Below are positions 54,063-63,294 of a DNA stretch of 64,000 bases, one piece after another (positions within the stretch are counted from its first letter, which is position 1; the number at the start of each line of letters is the position of its first letter). The notes below the pieces were generated by a model. It saw nothing but the letters and a program-made list of their open reading frames with translations. It had not been told where the DNA came from and searched no databases. Position numbers and translations under genes: made by a program. The stretch is from JBBSOK01 sp965219125 (GTDB taxonomy: Bacteria > Bacteroidota > Bacteroidia > Flavobacteriales > Flavobacteriaceae): the NCBI GenBank assembly GCA_965219125.1, contig CBDCMO010000001.1, forward strand, positions 248,001 through 312,000. Direction: 5' to 3'.

Positions 54063-54145
54063 TATTTTTTGTGGGGTGATACTTTAAAATAGCGGTAGCT
54101 ATTTTGAAATGTCGTTTTGATAATTTGAGCAGATTCATCCCGACA
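54063..54145. repeat. tRNA-linked direct repeat, copy A
   Basis: About 83 nt, homologous to copy B. It contains the hairpin AAAATAGC-GGTA-GCTATTTT (54087-54106) and ends GAGCAGATTCATCCCGAC, i.e. the tRNA-Pro 3' end (GCAGGTTC...ATCCCGAC) with about 9 nt deleted. GGGGTGA at its start can pair with TCATCCC at its end over 7 bp, like an acceptor stem. Confidence 0.7.
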
Positions 54146-54170
54146 ATTTAAAAAAACAATACACTTTAAT

Positions 54171-54251
54171 AATTTTTTAGGGCGGTACTTTAAATAGCAT
54201 CTAGCTATTTTGAATTGTCGTTTTTAATGTTAAAGCAGGTTCATCCCAACA
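54171..54251. repeat. tRNA-linked direct repeat, copy B
   Basis: About 81 nt. Shares with copy A the run TTTTTTnnGGG(C/T)G(G/A)TACTTTAAA, the hairpin AAATAGC-ATCTA-GCTATTT (54193-54211; stem kept, loop changed) and the ending AAAGCAGGTTCATCCCAAC. The remaining bases to the MFS gene (54252-54316) show nothing. Confidence 0.7.
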
Positions 54252-54316
54252 CTTAAGGGTTTATCGTGACTTTAAAAAAATACAGTCTCTTGAAAGAGCA
54301 GTTTTTAATTGCTAAA

Positions 54317-55489
54317 CTAAACTTTCTTTTCATGATAAATAAGTTGAACAATTAAAATTATTACAGACAAAATAATTCCTAAGGTCGAAACGCCAGTCCA
54401 GCCATAATGCTTCCATACAAAAGCTCCCAAAGCTGTTCCAACAGCGCCGCCTATAAAAAAACCAACCATATAAATAATATTAATCCTATTTCTGGCTTCA
54501 GGATTTTTAGCAAAAATTATTTTTTGATTGGTTATGTGAACTACTTGTAAACCTAAATCTACACTGATTACGCCAATAACCAATCCGATTATCGAATGTG
54601 CCGAGAAGTAAAAAATAATCCAAGAGACGATAAGAATAATAGTGCCAATAAGTATAAGTTTATGTTTGCTTACTTTATCGTTTATTTTACCAACATAAAC
54701 AGCAGCTAAGGCTCCCGCAATTCCGAATAAACCAAAAGCACCAGTCACGCCACTTCCATAACCAAAAGAATTTTCCATAAGAAAAACGAGCGTTGTCCAA
54801 AATGCACTTAATCCTGCAAAAGCAAGTCCTGCACGCAATGCTGCAATTCTAACCGAAGGTTCAGTTTTAAAATAGTAACCGATAGATTTTAATAAACTTA
54901 TATATGTTCCTTCATATTTGGGAAGCAGTTTTGGCAATTTCGCGTTCAATAAAACAAATAGTATTATCATTAAAACTGTTGCGCAATAATACATCGTGCG
55001 CCAACCAAATTGCTCACCGACCAATCCACTAATTACCCTACTTCCTAATATACCAATTAAAAGACCGCTCATTACAATTCCTATTGCTCTTCCACGACCT
55101 TTTTCTGTAGCCAATTGTGCCGCCATTGGCACAAATAACTGCGGAATGGCGGAGGAAAATCCTATGAAGAAACTACTAAAGACAAGAAGAAGTAATGACT
55201 GTGATAATGCAGCAGCAATTAGTGAAAGTACCATTAACAAAAAGTCATATTTTAAAATCTTTTTGTTCGAAACTTTGTCGCCCAAAGGAATTATAAACAA
55301 CAAGCCAAAGGCATATCCTATTTGCGTAGCCAGAGCCACATTGCTAACGGCCGCCTCAGTAACATTATAACTTTTCGCCATTTGGTTTAAAAGAGGCTGG
55401 TTGTAATACAAATTGGCAACCACAAGACCAGCAGAAATACTCATTAAATATAATACTGAATTTGTAAGTTTAGGTTGCTGTAATGACAT
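54317..55489 (-). CDS. Major facilitator superfamily transporter
   Basis: A 390-residue membrane protein with 12 predicted helices. It shows the MFS motif A-like GDKVSNKKI between helices 2 and 3 and a second loop GKINDKVSKHK after helix 8. The pattern (LYYNQPLLNQMAKSYNVTEAAVS near the start) matches the Bacteroidota group of DHA-type drug/sugar efflux or uptake permeases; the substrate cannot be assigned. It is transcribed away from the FUSC gene. Confidence 0.88.
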   Translation of the reverse strand: MSLQQPKLTNSVLYLMSISAGLVVANLYYNQPLLNQMAKSYNVTEAAVSNVALATQIGYAFGLLFIIPLGDKVSNKKILKYDFLLMVLSLIAAALSQSLLLLVFSSFFIGFSSAIPQLFVPMAAQLATEKGRGRAIGIVMSGLLIGILGSRVISGLVGEQFGWRTMYYCATVLMIILFVLLNAKLPKLLPKYEGTYISLLKSIGYYFKTEPSVRIAALRAGLAFAGLSAFWTTLVFLMENSFGYGSGVTGAFGLFGIAGALAAVYVGKINDKVSKHKLILIGTIILIVSWIIFYFSAHSIIGLVIGVISVDLGLQVVHITNQKIIFAKNPEARNRINIIYMVGFFIGGAVGTALGAFVWKHYGWTGVSTLGIILSVIILIVQLIYHEKKV

Positions 55490-55686
55490 TGTTAATCGTG
55501 AAGTTTACTTTTAAAAAAATTAGAATGGGTTTTTTTTAGGGCTTGCAAATTTAGGTTCATTTGAAGAATGTTTACATAGATTCACACAAAATTTAATTTT
55601 GTTGATTTTAAAATAAAGTTAGAAAAGTGAGACAAAACATAAGGTTAATTAAAAACAAAATGCAAAACTTCATCCGTAATCAAAAG

Positions 55687-55694
55687 TATCTTTG
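55687..55694 (+). promoter_or_regulatory. TAnnTTTG -7 motif before the FUSC gene
   Basis: TATCTTTG lies in the gap and would give a start about 30 nt before the possible ATT/ATC start codons, and about 78 nt before TTG 55772. Confidence 0.45.
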
Positions 55695-55771
55695 CCGAAA
55701 ATTTAGGTAGTATCAAATCAAAAATTAAATATATTTCAGGTCAAACTGCGGAATACTTTTTCAGTACGAAT

Positions 55772-57931
55772 TTGAGACGTGCTTTATTAGTTGGTTTTGC
55801 AGTTACTGTTCCTGTTGTTTTTGGTATTGCGCTTGACCATTTAGATATTGGATTGGCAATTTGCTTTGGCGCTTTTTGGAGTTCGCCGAGTAATACGCCG
55901 CGAAGTCTGCACCATAAAAAAATTGGGATATTATTTTCCGCTGCATTAGTTACACTAATCAGTTTTATTGGCGGCTATTTAGATTTTGCGGTTTGGGGGA
56001 TTGTCCCTGTCTTGGGCGTATTAACATTTCTAATTGCCTACATTTCAATCTATGGGTTTCGTGCAAGTTTAATCAGCTTTTCGGGATTGCTGGCTTTGGT
56101 TTTAAGTTTTGCGCATACGCCAAGTAATTTGGCTCCTTATCAATATTCGTTACTTATTGGCTTAGGTGGTTTATGGTATCTTTTGCTGGTTATAATCGCT
56201 TATAAATTCAACCCAAAAGCGCAGGCAAAGGAATCGCTTTCAGAAACATTTTTATTAACTGCACGATTTTTAAAGATTCGTTCCAAACTAATTGGTGGTA
56301 ATCCCGACAGGGAATCGCTGCAAACCAAGTTGTTTTCGCTGCAGACTGAATTAATCGAAAACCACGAAAAACTTCGGGATATTCTTATTAACACGCGAAA
56401 AAGATCAGGATATTCAAACTATCAAAATCGTCAACTTCTTATTTTTATTCAATTGGTTGAAATGCTTGAAACCGCTGTTGCCAATCCTATTCAATATGAA
56501 AAAATGGATTCGGTTTTTAAGAATAATCCTCATTTTCAAGATAGTTTTAAGGATATAGTTCTTGAAATTTCAATTCAACTTCGAAAATTAGCTGCAAATC
56601 AATTTTGTGGTAAAGGTGAAAAACTTTCAAATCTTGAAGAAAAACTTTCAATATTAAAAGATGAAATTGAGCAACTTCAATCTTCAAATTTAATTACAAA
56701 TGAAGCTATCGTTTCGCTTCAGCATTATTTTCAATATCAACAAAAGCAACTTGAAAAGCTTAGACAAATTTATTGGCTTATAGATAAGCCTGTATTAAAA
56801 GACAAGGATTTGCTTTCAATTGATGTTTTGAAGAAATTTTTAGCACAACAAGATTACGATCCTAAATTGTGGCTACGAAATTTCAGTTTTAAATCTACAA
56901 TTTTTAAACATTCGCTACGGCTTTCGTTAACCGTAATGATTGGCTATGCTGTTGGAAACTATTTCGCATTTCAAAACCCATATTGGATTTTGCTGACGAT
57001 AATTGTTATAATGCGGCCAAATTATGGCCTTACAAAATCGAGGGCAAAAGACAGATTAATCGGTACAGTTGTAGGTGCAATAATTGCTGCGTGCTTATTA
57101 TTGCTTATTAAAAATGCGTATGTTCAAGGCGCAATTGGTATTGTTGCCATAATAATTGCATTTTCGGTTGTTCAAAAAAATTACAAGATTTCCGCAACCT
57201 TTGTGACTATAAGTATTGTATTTATTTATGCCATTTTAAGGCCGGATATTTTGGTCGTTATTCAATATCGAATTTTGGATACTATTATTGGCGCCGCACT
57301 TTCTTTTATGGCAATTTTATGGTTGTGGCCCGCGTGGGGATTTTTAGAAATACGACAAAATATTAAGTCGAGTTTAGAGGCAAACACATCATTTTTTTCA
57401 AACATAACAAAGTATTATATTGAAAAAGGATTGATGCCAACAAACCTAAAAGTTGCTCGGAAAAAAGCATTTTTAGAAACATCGAATTTAAATGCAGCCT
57501 TTCAAAAAATTGTACAAGAACCTAAATCTAAGCAAGTTAAAAAAGATGTGATTTATGAATTTGTAGCGCTAAACCATACAATGCTTTCTTCACTTGCTTC
57601 TTTAAGTACCTTTTTGCAACATAATAAAACTACGCCAGCATCTTCACAATTTAAAAGCGCAACACAAATTATAGAAACAAAATTGTCACATTTACTTCAT
57701 ATTTTACAGGTTGAAAAACAAGCAGAATATTTAAAAATTTTAAATGAGGAAGAAAAACAAAAAAAAGTTTCAATTTTAAATCAAGAATCAGAAGAATTTG
57801 ATGGAATTCTGAAATCACTTCCATCGAAAATTATGGTTGATAATGAAGCGCATTTAATCTGGGAACAGTTATCGTGGTTACACTCGTTAGTAAACCAAAT
57901 GGCACTAATCGTTAAAAAAATTCCTTCTTAA
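55772..57931 (+). CDS. FUSC family (YccS/YhfK-type) inner membrane protein
   Basis: A 719-residue membrane protein with the bipartite FUSC layout: about six helices at residues 1-130 (RRALLVGFAVTVPVVFGIALDHLDIGLAICFGAFWSSPS), a long cytosolic helical region, and a second set of helices at about 380-530 (IVIMRPNYGLTKSRAKDRLIGTVVGAIIAA). Relatives are fusaric-acid/aromatic acid efflux components. The annotated TTG start is probably too short: the frame is open to 55649 and the upstream residues (IKSKIKYISGQTAEYFFSTN) look like the natural amphipathic N-terminus, so a noncanonical start such as ATT 55724 or ATC 55712 is possible. Confidence 0.85.
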   Translation: MRRALLVGFAVTVPVVFGIALDHLDIGLAICFGAFWSSPSNTPRSLHHKKIGILFSAALVTLISFIGGYLDFAVWGIVPVLGVLTFLIAYISIYGFRASLISFSGLLALVLSFAHTPSNLAPYQYSLLIGLGGLWYLLLVIIAYKFNPKAQAKESLSETFLLTARFLKIRSKLIGGNPDRESLQTKLFSLQTELIENHEKLRDILINTRKRSGYSNYQNRQLLIFIQLVEMLETAVANPIQYEKMDSVFKNNPHFQDSFKDIVLEISIQLRKLAANQFCGKGEKLSNLEEKLSILKDEIEQLQSSNLITNEAIVSLQHYFQYQQKQLEKLRQIYWLIDKPVLKDKDLLSIDVLKKFLAQQDYDPKLWLRNFSFKSTIFKHSLRLSLTVMIGYAVGNYFAFQNPYWILLTIIVIMRPNYGLTKSRAKDRLIGTVVGAIIAACLLLLIKNAYVQGAIGIVAIIIAFSVVQKNYKISATFVTISIVFIYAILRPDILVVIQYRILDTIIGAALSFMAILWLWPAWGFLEIRQNIKSSLEANTSFFSNITKYYIEKGLMPTNLKVARKKAFLETSNLNAAFQKIVQEPKSKQVKKDVIYEFVALNHTMLSSLASLSTFLQHNKTTPASSQFKSATQIIETKLSHLLHILQVEKQAEYLKILNEEEKQKKVSILNQESEEFDGILKSLPSKIMVDNEAHLIWEQLSWLHSLVNQMALIVKKIPS

Positions 57932-57987
57932 GTTGAATTTAAAATTTATTGAAATAATCTTTTTAGTTGGAGTTTATGAAAAATAAT

Positions 57988-58500
57988 TTATTTCAACCTT
58001 TTTCCTTGCGTAACAAATGAAATTCCCTGTTGCCCGTATGTACTTATCATAATCGCTTCAAAAATAGGGTCGTTGGCTGCTTCATTACATTGCCAATTAA
58101 AAATAAAATTAGCGCCCGTGCCGCCTTCTTTATCGGTTTCATCAATAATTATTTGAACCGTTTCCAAAGGTTTTATAAAAATTGTTTTATCAAAATATGT
58201 TCGGATAGCTTCGCCGTGCGTATTATAATAAACGGCGCTGTTTACGTAAATTGAATCATGAATGTTAGGATTATGAAGGCTAACCGTTGCCGTTAAATCT
58301 GATTGAACAGACTCATCCCGCATATAAATCTGCGAATAAATGGAAAGAAAAGTTGAGCCCTTTTGCAAAGAATCGGGTAGGGAAGTTGTTATATTTCGCT
58401 TCTCCCAATTTTCAATTTTTGTTGAGCTCAATGGTTTAGGCTTATCGCAATTTTGAAATGTAACGAAAAATAAAATTGAAAAATAAAAAATATATTTCAT
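57988..58500 (-). CDS. DUF3124 family lipoprotein
   Basis: A 170-residue protein. The lipoprotein signal is FYFSILFFVTFQNCDKPK (Cys about residue 18). The DUF3124 domain is visible as FLSIYSQIYMRDESVQSDLTATVSLHNPN, YYNTHGEAIRTYFDKTIFIKPLETVQIIIDETDKEGGTGANFIFNW and the end IMISTYGQQGISFVTQGK. Such proteins are periplasmic with unknown function. It converges with the FUSC gene. Confidence 0.85.
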   Translation of the reverse strand: MKYIFYFSILFFVTFQNCDKPKPLSSTKIENWEKRNITTSLPDSLQKGSTFLSIYSQIYMRDESVQSDLTATVSLHNPNIHDSIYVNSAVYYNTHGEAIRTYFDKTIFIKPLETVQIIIDETDKEGGTGANFIFNWQCNEAANDPIFEAIMISTYGQQGISFVTQGKRLK

Positions 58501-58687
58501 GAATTCAGTTTAATAAAGCAGTCTAAAAATAGCTAATTAAAATTAGATGGAAGTTATCAACTACAAACCTTTCAAATATAGTCTGCCATTGCACAAAATA
58601 ACCTTAAAAATTGGTTGTTTTTTTTATAAAGACAGCAATGAGTACTAAGTTTGCACGATGCAAATCTTCTATAAAACCTAGAAATTA

Positions 58688-59545
58688 ATGAAAATTACAA
58701 AAAACTTGCTTTTTGGCTTTTTGGTGATTGCCATAATTATGGTTGTTGCTTCGTTCACTTTTCCGTTAACCAAGCGGGAAGTTAAATTTATGCCGAACTA
58801 TAAAATTGTAAATAAATGGACCATGCCAGATTCGCTAAATGAAATTAGTGGAATGGCGTGGCTCGGCAATAACAAACTTGCTTGTATTGAAGATGAAGAT
58901 GGCATAATTTTTATATATGACTTAAAGGAAACTAAAATAGTTGAAAAAATTCATTTTGCAGAAAATGGCGATTTTGAGGCCATTGCTCTTAAAAGTGAAG
59001 ATGCTTTTATAATGAGAAGTGACGGATTGTTATTTCAAGTGAAAAACTTTCAAGATAAAAATAAAAGCGTTGGAAAATTTAAAACAGCATTTTCATCTAA
59101 AAATAATATTGAAAGTTTGGTTTATGATGCAAGTCTTGACGCATTGATAACTATCCCGAAACATCAAGATTTAGAAAGTAAAGAATCAAAGACAATTTAT
59201 TCACTGAATTTTTCGGACGGTATCGTAAGCTTAAAAACCATCTTCATAATTAACATGTTGGACAAAAAACTGGAAGATTTTGAACATAAAAAATCTCGCA
59301 AAAATTTTATGCCTTCAGATATTGCCATTCACCCACAGACTGGAGAAATTTATATTCTTGAAGGGAAAGATTCAAAATTGGTAATACTCGATAAAAAAGG
59401 ATCTATCAGAAAAGTATATCCTTTGGACGATAAGGTATTTCGGCAACCTGAAGGAATAACGTTTAGCGAAAATGGAACCTTATTTATTTCGAACGAAAAA
59501 AACGGTGAACCAGCAAATATTCTCGAAGTTGAATTGGTTAAATAA
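58688..59545 (+). CDS. SdiA-regulated-domain (phytase-like beta-propeller) protein
   Basis: A 285-residue protein with an N-terminal membrane anchor (LLFGFLVIAIIMVVASFTFP). The rest is a beta-propeller-like series of strands (EISGMAWLGNNKLACIEDEDGIIFIYDLKE, FEAIALKSEDAFIMRSDGLLFQV, MPSDIAIHPQTGEIYILEGKDSKLVILD, EGITFSENGTLFISNEKNG), matching the SdiA-regulated domain family. It is likely periplasmic and anchored. Despite the name there is no quorum-sensing evidence here. Confidence 0.85.
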   Translation: MKITKNLLFGFLVIAIIMVVASFTFPLTKREVKFMPNYKIVNKWTMPDSLNEISGMAWLGNNKLACIEDEDGIIFIYDLKETKIVEKIHFAENGDFEAIALKSEDAFIMRSDGLLFQVKNFQDKNKSVGKFKTAFSSKNNIESLVYDASLDALITIPKHQDLESKESKTIYSLNFSDGIVSLKTIFIINMLDKKLEDFEHKKSRKNFMPSDIAIHPQTGEIYILEGKDSKLVILDKKGSIRKVYPLDDKVFRQPEGITFSENGTLFISNEKNGEPANILEVELVK

Positions 59546-59621
59546 TTTAAATCCAAAGTTTACACCCAATCTCTATTTATTTTTATAATATTTACCTTTA
59601 TAAAAAAAAATAAAATCCTAA

Positions 59622-60425
59622 ATGGATAGCAACCAAATAATAGGACATATTGGCGCTTTGGCTATTGGTTTGGTATTAGGTTTAATTGGTGGCGGCGGTT
59701 CAATTTTAACCGTTCCAATTTTGGTTTATCTTTTCGCGTTGAGTCCTGTAACGGCAACGGCATATTCACTTTTTGTAGTAGGAACTTCCTCTTTAGTTGG
59801 CGCGCTGCGTAATATGCAAAAAGGCTTGGTCGATTTTAAAACAGCCTTAGTTTTTGCAGTACCCGCATTTATTGCGGTGTTTTGTACACGACGGTTTATA
59901 ATTCCAAACCTGCCATATATTTTATTTTCAGTTGGCAACTTGGCAGTCACAAAAGATTTGGCGATAATGGTTTTCTTCGCAATCATTATGTTTTTGGCGG
60001 CAGTAACTATGATTTTTAATAAGCGCCAAGAAACAACTGGACAAACTACAGTTACGTATAATTATCCAATAATAATCCTCCAAGGTTTGGGTTTGGGCTT
60101 GGTAACGGGATCAGTTGGCGCAGGTGGCGGCTTTTTAATTATTCCAGGCCTTGTTTTATTGGCAAAATTACCAATGAAAAAAGCGGTAGCAACGTCACTT
60201 TTAATAATTGCAATAAATTCACTTATCGGTTTCACGGGAGATATTGCGACTTTAGATATAAATTGGAAATTTCTACTTCCATTTACCGCAATTGCAATAA
60301 TAGGAATCTTCATCGGCATCTATCTCAACAATTTTATAGACGGAAAAAAGTTGAAAAAAGCTTTCGGTTGGTTTGTGCTTTTAATGGCCATTTATATTCT
60401 AATTAAGGAATTTACGTTGGGTTAA
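59622..60425 (+). CDS. TauE/SafE family sulfite/anion exporter
   Basis: A 267-residue membrane protein with about eight helices and the two-fold TauE/SafE repeat: GALAIGLVLGLIGGGGSILTVPILVYLFALSPVTATAYSLF in the first half and GLGLGLVTGSVGAGGGFLIIPGLVLLAKLPMKKAVATSLLII in the second. The Gly-rich GGGGS and GAGGG elements are diagnostic. Such proteins export sulfite, sulfoacetate or other small anions; the actual substrate is unknown. Independent gene 76 nt after the SdiA-regulated-type gene. Confidence 0.9.
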   Translation: MDSNQIIGHIGALAIGLVLGLIGGGGSILTVPILVYLFALSPVTATAYSLFVVGTSSLVGALRNMQKGLVDFKTALVFAVPAFIAVFCTRRFIIPNLPYILFSVGNLAVTKDLAIMVFFAIIMFLAAVTMIFNKRQETTGQTTVTYNYPIIILQGLGLGLVTGSVGAGGGFLIIPGLVLLAKLPMKKAVATSLLIIAINSLIGFTGDIATLDINWKFLLPFTAIAIIGIFIGIYLNNFIDGKKLKKAFGWFVLLMAIYILIKEFTLG

Positions 60426-60435
60426 AATTCAACAA

Positions 60436-60480
60436 TCCTCTCCGAGAAACTCCGCGATTCTCTGTGAAACTTCGTGGAAT
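60436..60480. repeat. CTCCGAGAAACTCCGCGATTCTCTGTG intergenic repeat
   Basis: Repeats of TCCG(A/C)GA(A/T)... and CTCTGTGAAACTTCGTGG; on the reverse strand it reads like the CGCAGAGATTCACAGAGAA element at 47091-47125. It is probably a dispersed family. Confidence 0.5.
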
Positions 60481-60554
60481 AGCCTTAAAACATAAGTTGA
60501 CAAACCTATTCATTTATTAATATTTCATTAAGTGAATTACCTTATCTCATTCCT

Positions 60555-60562
60555 TAACTTTG
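60555..60562 (+). promoter_or_regulatory. TAnnTTTG -7 motif upstream of mqo
   Basis: TAACTTTG ends 14 nt before ATG 60577. Confidence 0.5.
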
Positions 60563-60576
60563 AAAAAAACTTCAAA

Positions 60577-62100
60577 ATGCAATCAGAAAAAGAAATTCAA
60601 AAACACTACGATTTAATTTGCGTTGGCGGCGGAATAATGAGCGCAACATTGGCTTTATTACTTAAATTAATAGATTCAGATTTAAAAATTCTAATCCTTG
60701 AAAGGCTTGACAAAGTAGCTTTGGAAAGCTCGGCAGCTTGGAACAATGCCGGAACAGGACATTCTGCTTTATGTGAATTAAATTATACGCCGGAAAGAGA
60801 AGATGGTACAATTGAAGTTAAAAAAGCCATTGAAGTTTTCACTCAATTTGAACAATCTAAACAATTTTGGACATACCTAATTGAAAATGGATTGATGGAT
60901 AATGCTGAAAAATTTATTCATGCCGTTCCGCATCACAGTTGGGTCACGGGAAAAGAGGATGTAGAATTTTTGAAAAAACGTTTTGAAGAAATGACAAAGC
61001 ACATTGAATTTGAAGGAATGCAATATTCTGAAAATTCCGAAAAATTGACGGAATGGTTTCCCTTAATTATGAAAAATCGCGATAAAAATCAACCAACGGC
61101 AGGCACAAGAAATGAAATAGGAACTGAAGTTAATTTCGGAATATTAACACGAACATTCTTTAAAATTCTAAAAGAGAAATTTGATACACCAGTTTATAAA
61201 GAGCACGAAGTTTTAGATGTAGATCCCACAAAAAACTCAAACTGGCTAACTGAAATAGTAAATCTAAAAACACATAAAAAAGCCTATTGCGATGCAAGCC
61301 ACGTATTTATTGGTGCAGGCGGCGGCGCATTGCCATTACTTCAAAAAGTTGAAATTGACGAAAAAGATGGCTACGGTGGTTTTCCTGTAAGCGGCCAGTG
61401 GCTTATTTGTAAAAATCGAGAAGTTATTAAACAACATCACGCAAAGGTTTATAGTAAGGCAGGACCAGACTCACCACCAATGAGTACGCCACATTTAGAT
61501 ACAAGATATATTAATGGAAAACAAGAATTACTTTTTGGGCCATTCGCTGGTTTTAGCACGAAATTTTTAAAAGAAGGTTCATACTTAGATTTGTTCAAAA
61601 CCATAAAATGGAAAAACCTTCCAGTAATGTGGGGCGTTTTTTGGCATAACTTACCATTAACTAAATATTTGGTGCATCAAGTAAGTATGAATCACGAAGA
61701 TAGAATGGATGAATTAAGACATTTTGTAAAAGATGCGAAAAATGAAGATTGGGAACTTAAAGTTGCGGGACAACGTGTACAAATAATTAAAAAGGATGAA
61801 AAAGAAGGCGGCGTTTTAGAATTTGGAACTGAAGTAGTAAGAAGCAAAGACGGGGCAATTACAGCAGTTTTAGGAGCATCGCCGGGAGCTTCGACGGCCG
61901 TGCATATTATGACGCAATTAATTCAATTGGCATTTCCCGAGAAAGCTGCTTCTGAAAAGTGGCAAACTAAATTGAATGAAATTGTTCCATTTTGGAATAA
62001 GCAGATTGATGATAATGTTGAAGAATTTAAGGAAGTTCAGAAAAAATGTTCCAAAATTTTAGGAATTGGAAAGTATTCAGGTCTAAATCTGAATAATTAA
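60577..62100 (+). CDS. mqo: Malate:quinone oxidoreductase
   Basis: A 507-residue FAD enzyme that oxidises malate to oxaloacetate and reduces quinone in the respiratory chain. It has the FAD motif DLICVGGGIMSATLALLLK and LILERLDKVALESSAAWNNAGTGHSALCELNYTP, plus ARGININE/His-rich substrate segments (HSWVTGKEDVEFLKKRFEEM) and the C-terminal DGAITAVLGASPGASTAVHIM. An in-frame GTG at 60532 would add 15 residues that overlap the -7 motif, so ATG 60577 is preferred. It precedes the hydrogenase genes by 214 nt. Confidence 0.97.
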   Translation: MQSEKEIQKHYDLICVGGGIMSATLALLLKLIDSDLKILILERLDKVALESSAAWNNAGTGHSALCELNYTPEREDGTIEVKKAIEVFTQFEQSKQFWTYLIENGLMDNAEKFIHAVPHHSWVTGKEDVEFLKKRFEEMTKHIEFEGMQYSENSEKLTEWFPLIMKNRDKNQPTAGTRNEIGTEVNFGILTRTFFKILKEKFDTPVYKEHEVLDVDPTKNSNWLTEIVNLKTHKKAYCDASHVFIGAGGGALPLLQKVEIDEKDGYGGFPVSGQWLICKNREVIKQHHAKVYSKAGPDSPPMSTPHLDTRYINGKQELLFGPFAGFSTKFLKEGSYLDLFKTIKWKNLPVMWGVFWHNLPLTKYLVHQVSMNHEDRMDELRHFVKDAKNEDWELKVAGQRVQIIKKDEKEGGVLEFGTEVVRSKDGAITAVLGASPGASTAVHIMTQLIQLAFPEKAASEKWQTKLNEIVPFWNKQIDDNVEEFKEVQKKCSKILGIGKYSGLNLNN

Positions 62101-62314
62101 TTTTCATTTTGAAAAGATTAAATAACCTGAAATAAATAGTGAAATTGAAAATCCTTTCAAAAATATTTATATTTCTTAAATGACAGTAAAATCCTGTTAA
62201 TTCTGTTAATTTCATATTTTTAACACTTCGTCATTAGTATAAGTTTATAAATTTTGTACTTTTAGTTATCTTCTAACAAAGAACTCATTTATTAATTCTA
62301 AAACGTATTGAATT

Positions 62315-63277
62315 ATGGCAAATGTACTATGGTTGCAAGGAGGGGCGTGCAGTGGAAACACTATGTCTTTCTTAAATGCTGAAGAACCTTCAGTAGTAGA
62401 ACTTATAACCGACTTTGGCTTAAATATTCTTTGGCACCCAACAACGGGTCAAGAAATAGGAGTTCAAGTTCAAGATTTGTTAAAAGAAATTATGTCCGGC
62501 AAGATAAAGCTGGACATTTTTGTTTTTGAAGGCACAGTAATCCAAGGACCTGACGGTACCGGAACTATGAATTATTTTGCAGAACGACCACAAATGGATT
62601 GGGTGAAAGACCTTTCAAGTGTTGCAGAATATGTGGTTGCCATTGGCGATTGCGCTACTTGGGGAGGCATTCCAGCTGTTCCGCCAAATCCGAGCGAATC
62701 TACAGGGATGCAATTCCTTAAAAAAGAAAAGGGTGGTTATCTAGGCAAGGACTTTGTTTCAAAAGGTGGTCTACCAGTAATAAACATTCCGGGTTGTCCT
62801 GCGCATCCAGATTGGATAACTCAAATCTTGGTCGCTATTTCCGTAGGAAGAATTGGTGATGTTTTAATTGATGACTTTCAAAGACCAAAAACGTTCTTCA
62901 CAGATTTTGTACAGACAGGTTGTACCAACGTTGTCAATTTCGCTCAAAAGGTAGATGGCGGCTTCGGGAAAAGAGGACATGGTTGTTTATTTTTCGAAGT
63001 AGGCTGCAGAGGACCAATGACGCACGCAAGCTGTAATAATATTCTTTGGAATAGAACCAATAGTAAAACCAGGGCCAACCATCCTTGTTTGGGTTGCACG
63101 GAACCTGGATTTCCGCACCACGATCTTAAAAAAGGAAGCGTTTTCAAAACGATGAAGTATATGGGTGTATTTCCGAAGGAAGTACCAACCGGTAATTCAA
63201 AATTAGGATATTATATTGAAGCGGGTTTTCAAAAAATTACGCCTAACAATCACGCCGTTCAACAAGGGTCTAAATAA
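62315..63277 (+). CDS. [NiFe] hydrogenase small subunit (group 2a-like)
   Basis: A 320-residue electron-transfer subunit with three FeS clusters. It lacks a Tat signal, so it is cytosolic-facing, as in group 2 uptake hydrogenases. Cluster ligands fit LQGGACSGNTMSFL, GDCATWGGIPA, INIPGCPAHPDW (proximal) and CLFFEVGCRGPMTHASCNN and HPCLGCTEPGFPH (medial/distal). The sequence order and length closely resemble HupS/HucS of group 2a, including the mycobacterial high-affinity Huc. The large subunit starts 17 nt downstream. Its promoter region shows only a weak TAnnTTTG-like sequence (TAAATTTTG). Confidence 0.93.
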   Translation: MANVLWLQGGACSGNTMSFLNAEEPSVVELITDFGLNILWHPTTGQEIGVQVQDLLKEIMSGKIKLDIFVFEGTVIQGPDGTGTMNYFAERPQMDWVKDLSSVAEYVVAIGDCATWGGIPAVPPNPSESTGMQFLKKEKGGYLGKDFVSKGGLPVINIPGCPAHPDWITQILVAISVGRIGDVLIDDFQRPKTFFTDFVQTGCTNVVNFAQKVDGGFGKRGHGCLFFEVGCRGPMTHASCNNILWNRTNSKTRANHPCLGCTEPGFPHHDLKKGSVFKTMKYMGVFPKEVPTGNSKLGYYIEAGFQKITPNNHAVQQGSK

Positions 63278-63294
63278 TTTAAAACACTAAAGAA

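Noticed and set aside
54029..54211. The three AATAG...CTATT hairpins read as a CRISPR-like array
   Set aside because: Only two full copies plus a partial one, no regular spacers, and clear relation to the tRNA 3' end. No cas gene nearby at this locus.
58688..59545. SdiA-regulated-type protein as evidence for LuxR quorum sensing
   Set aside because: The domain name is historical; no LuxR/LuxI genes are seen.
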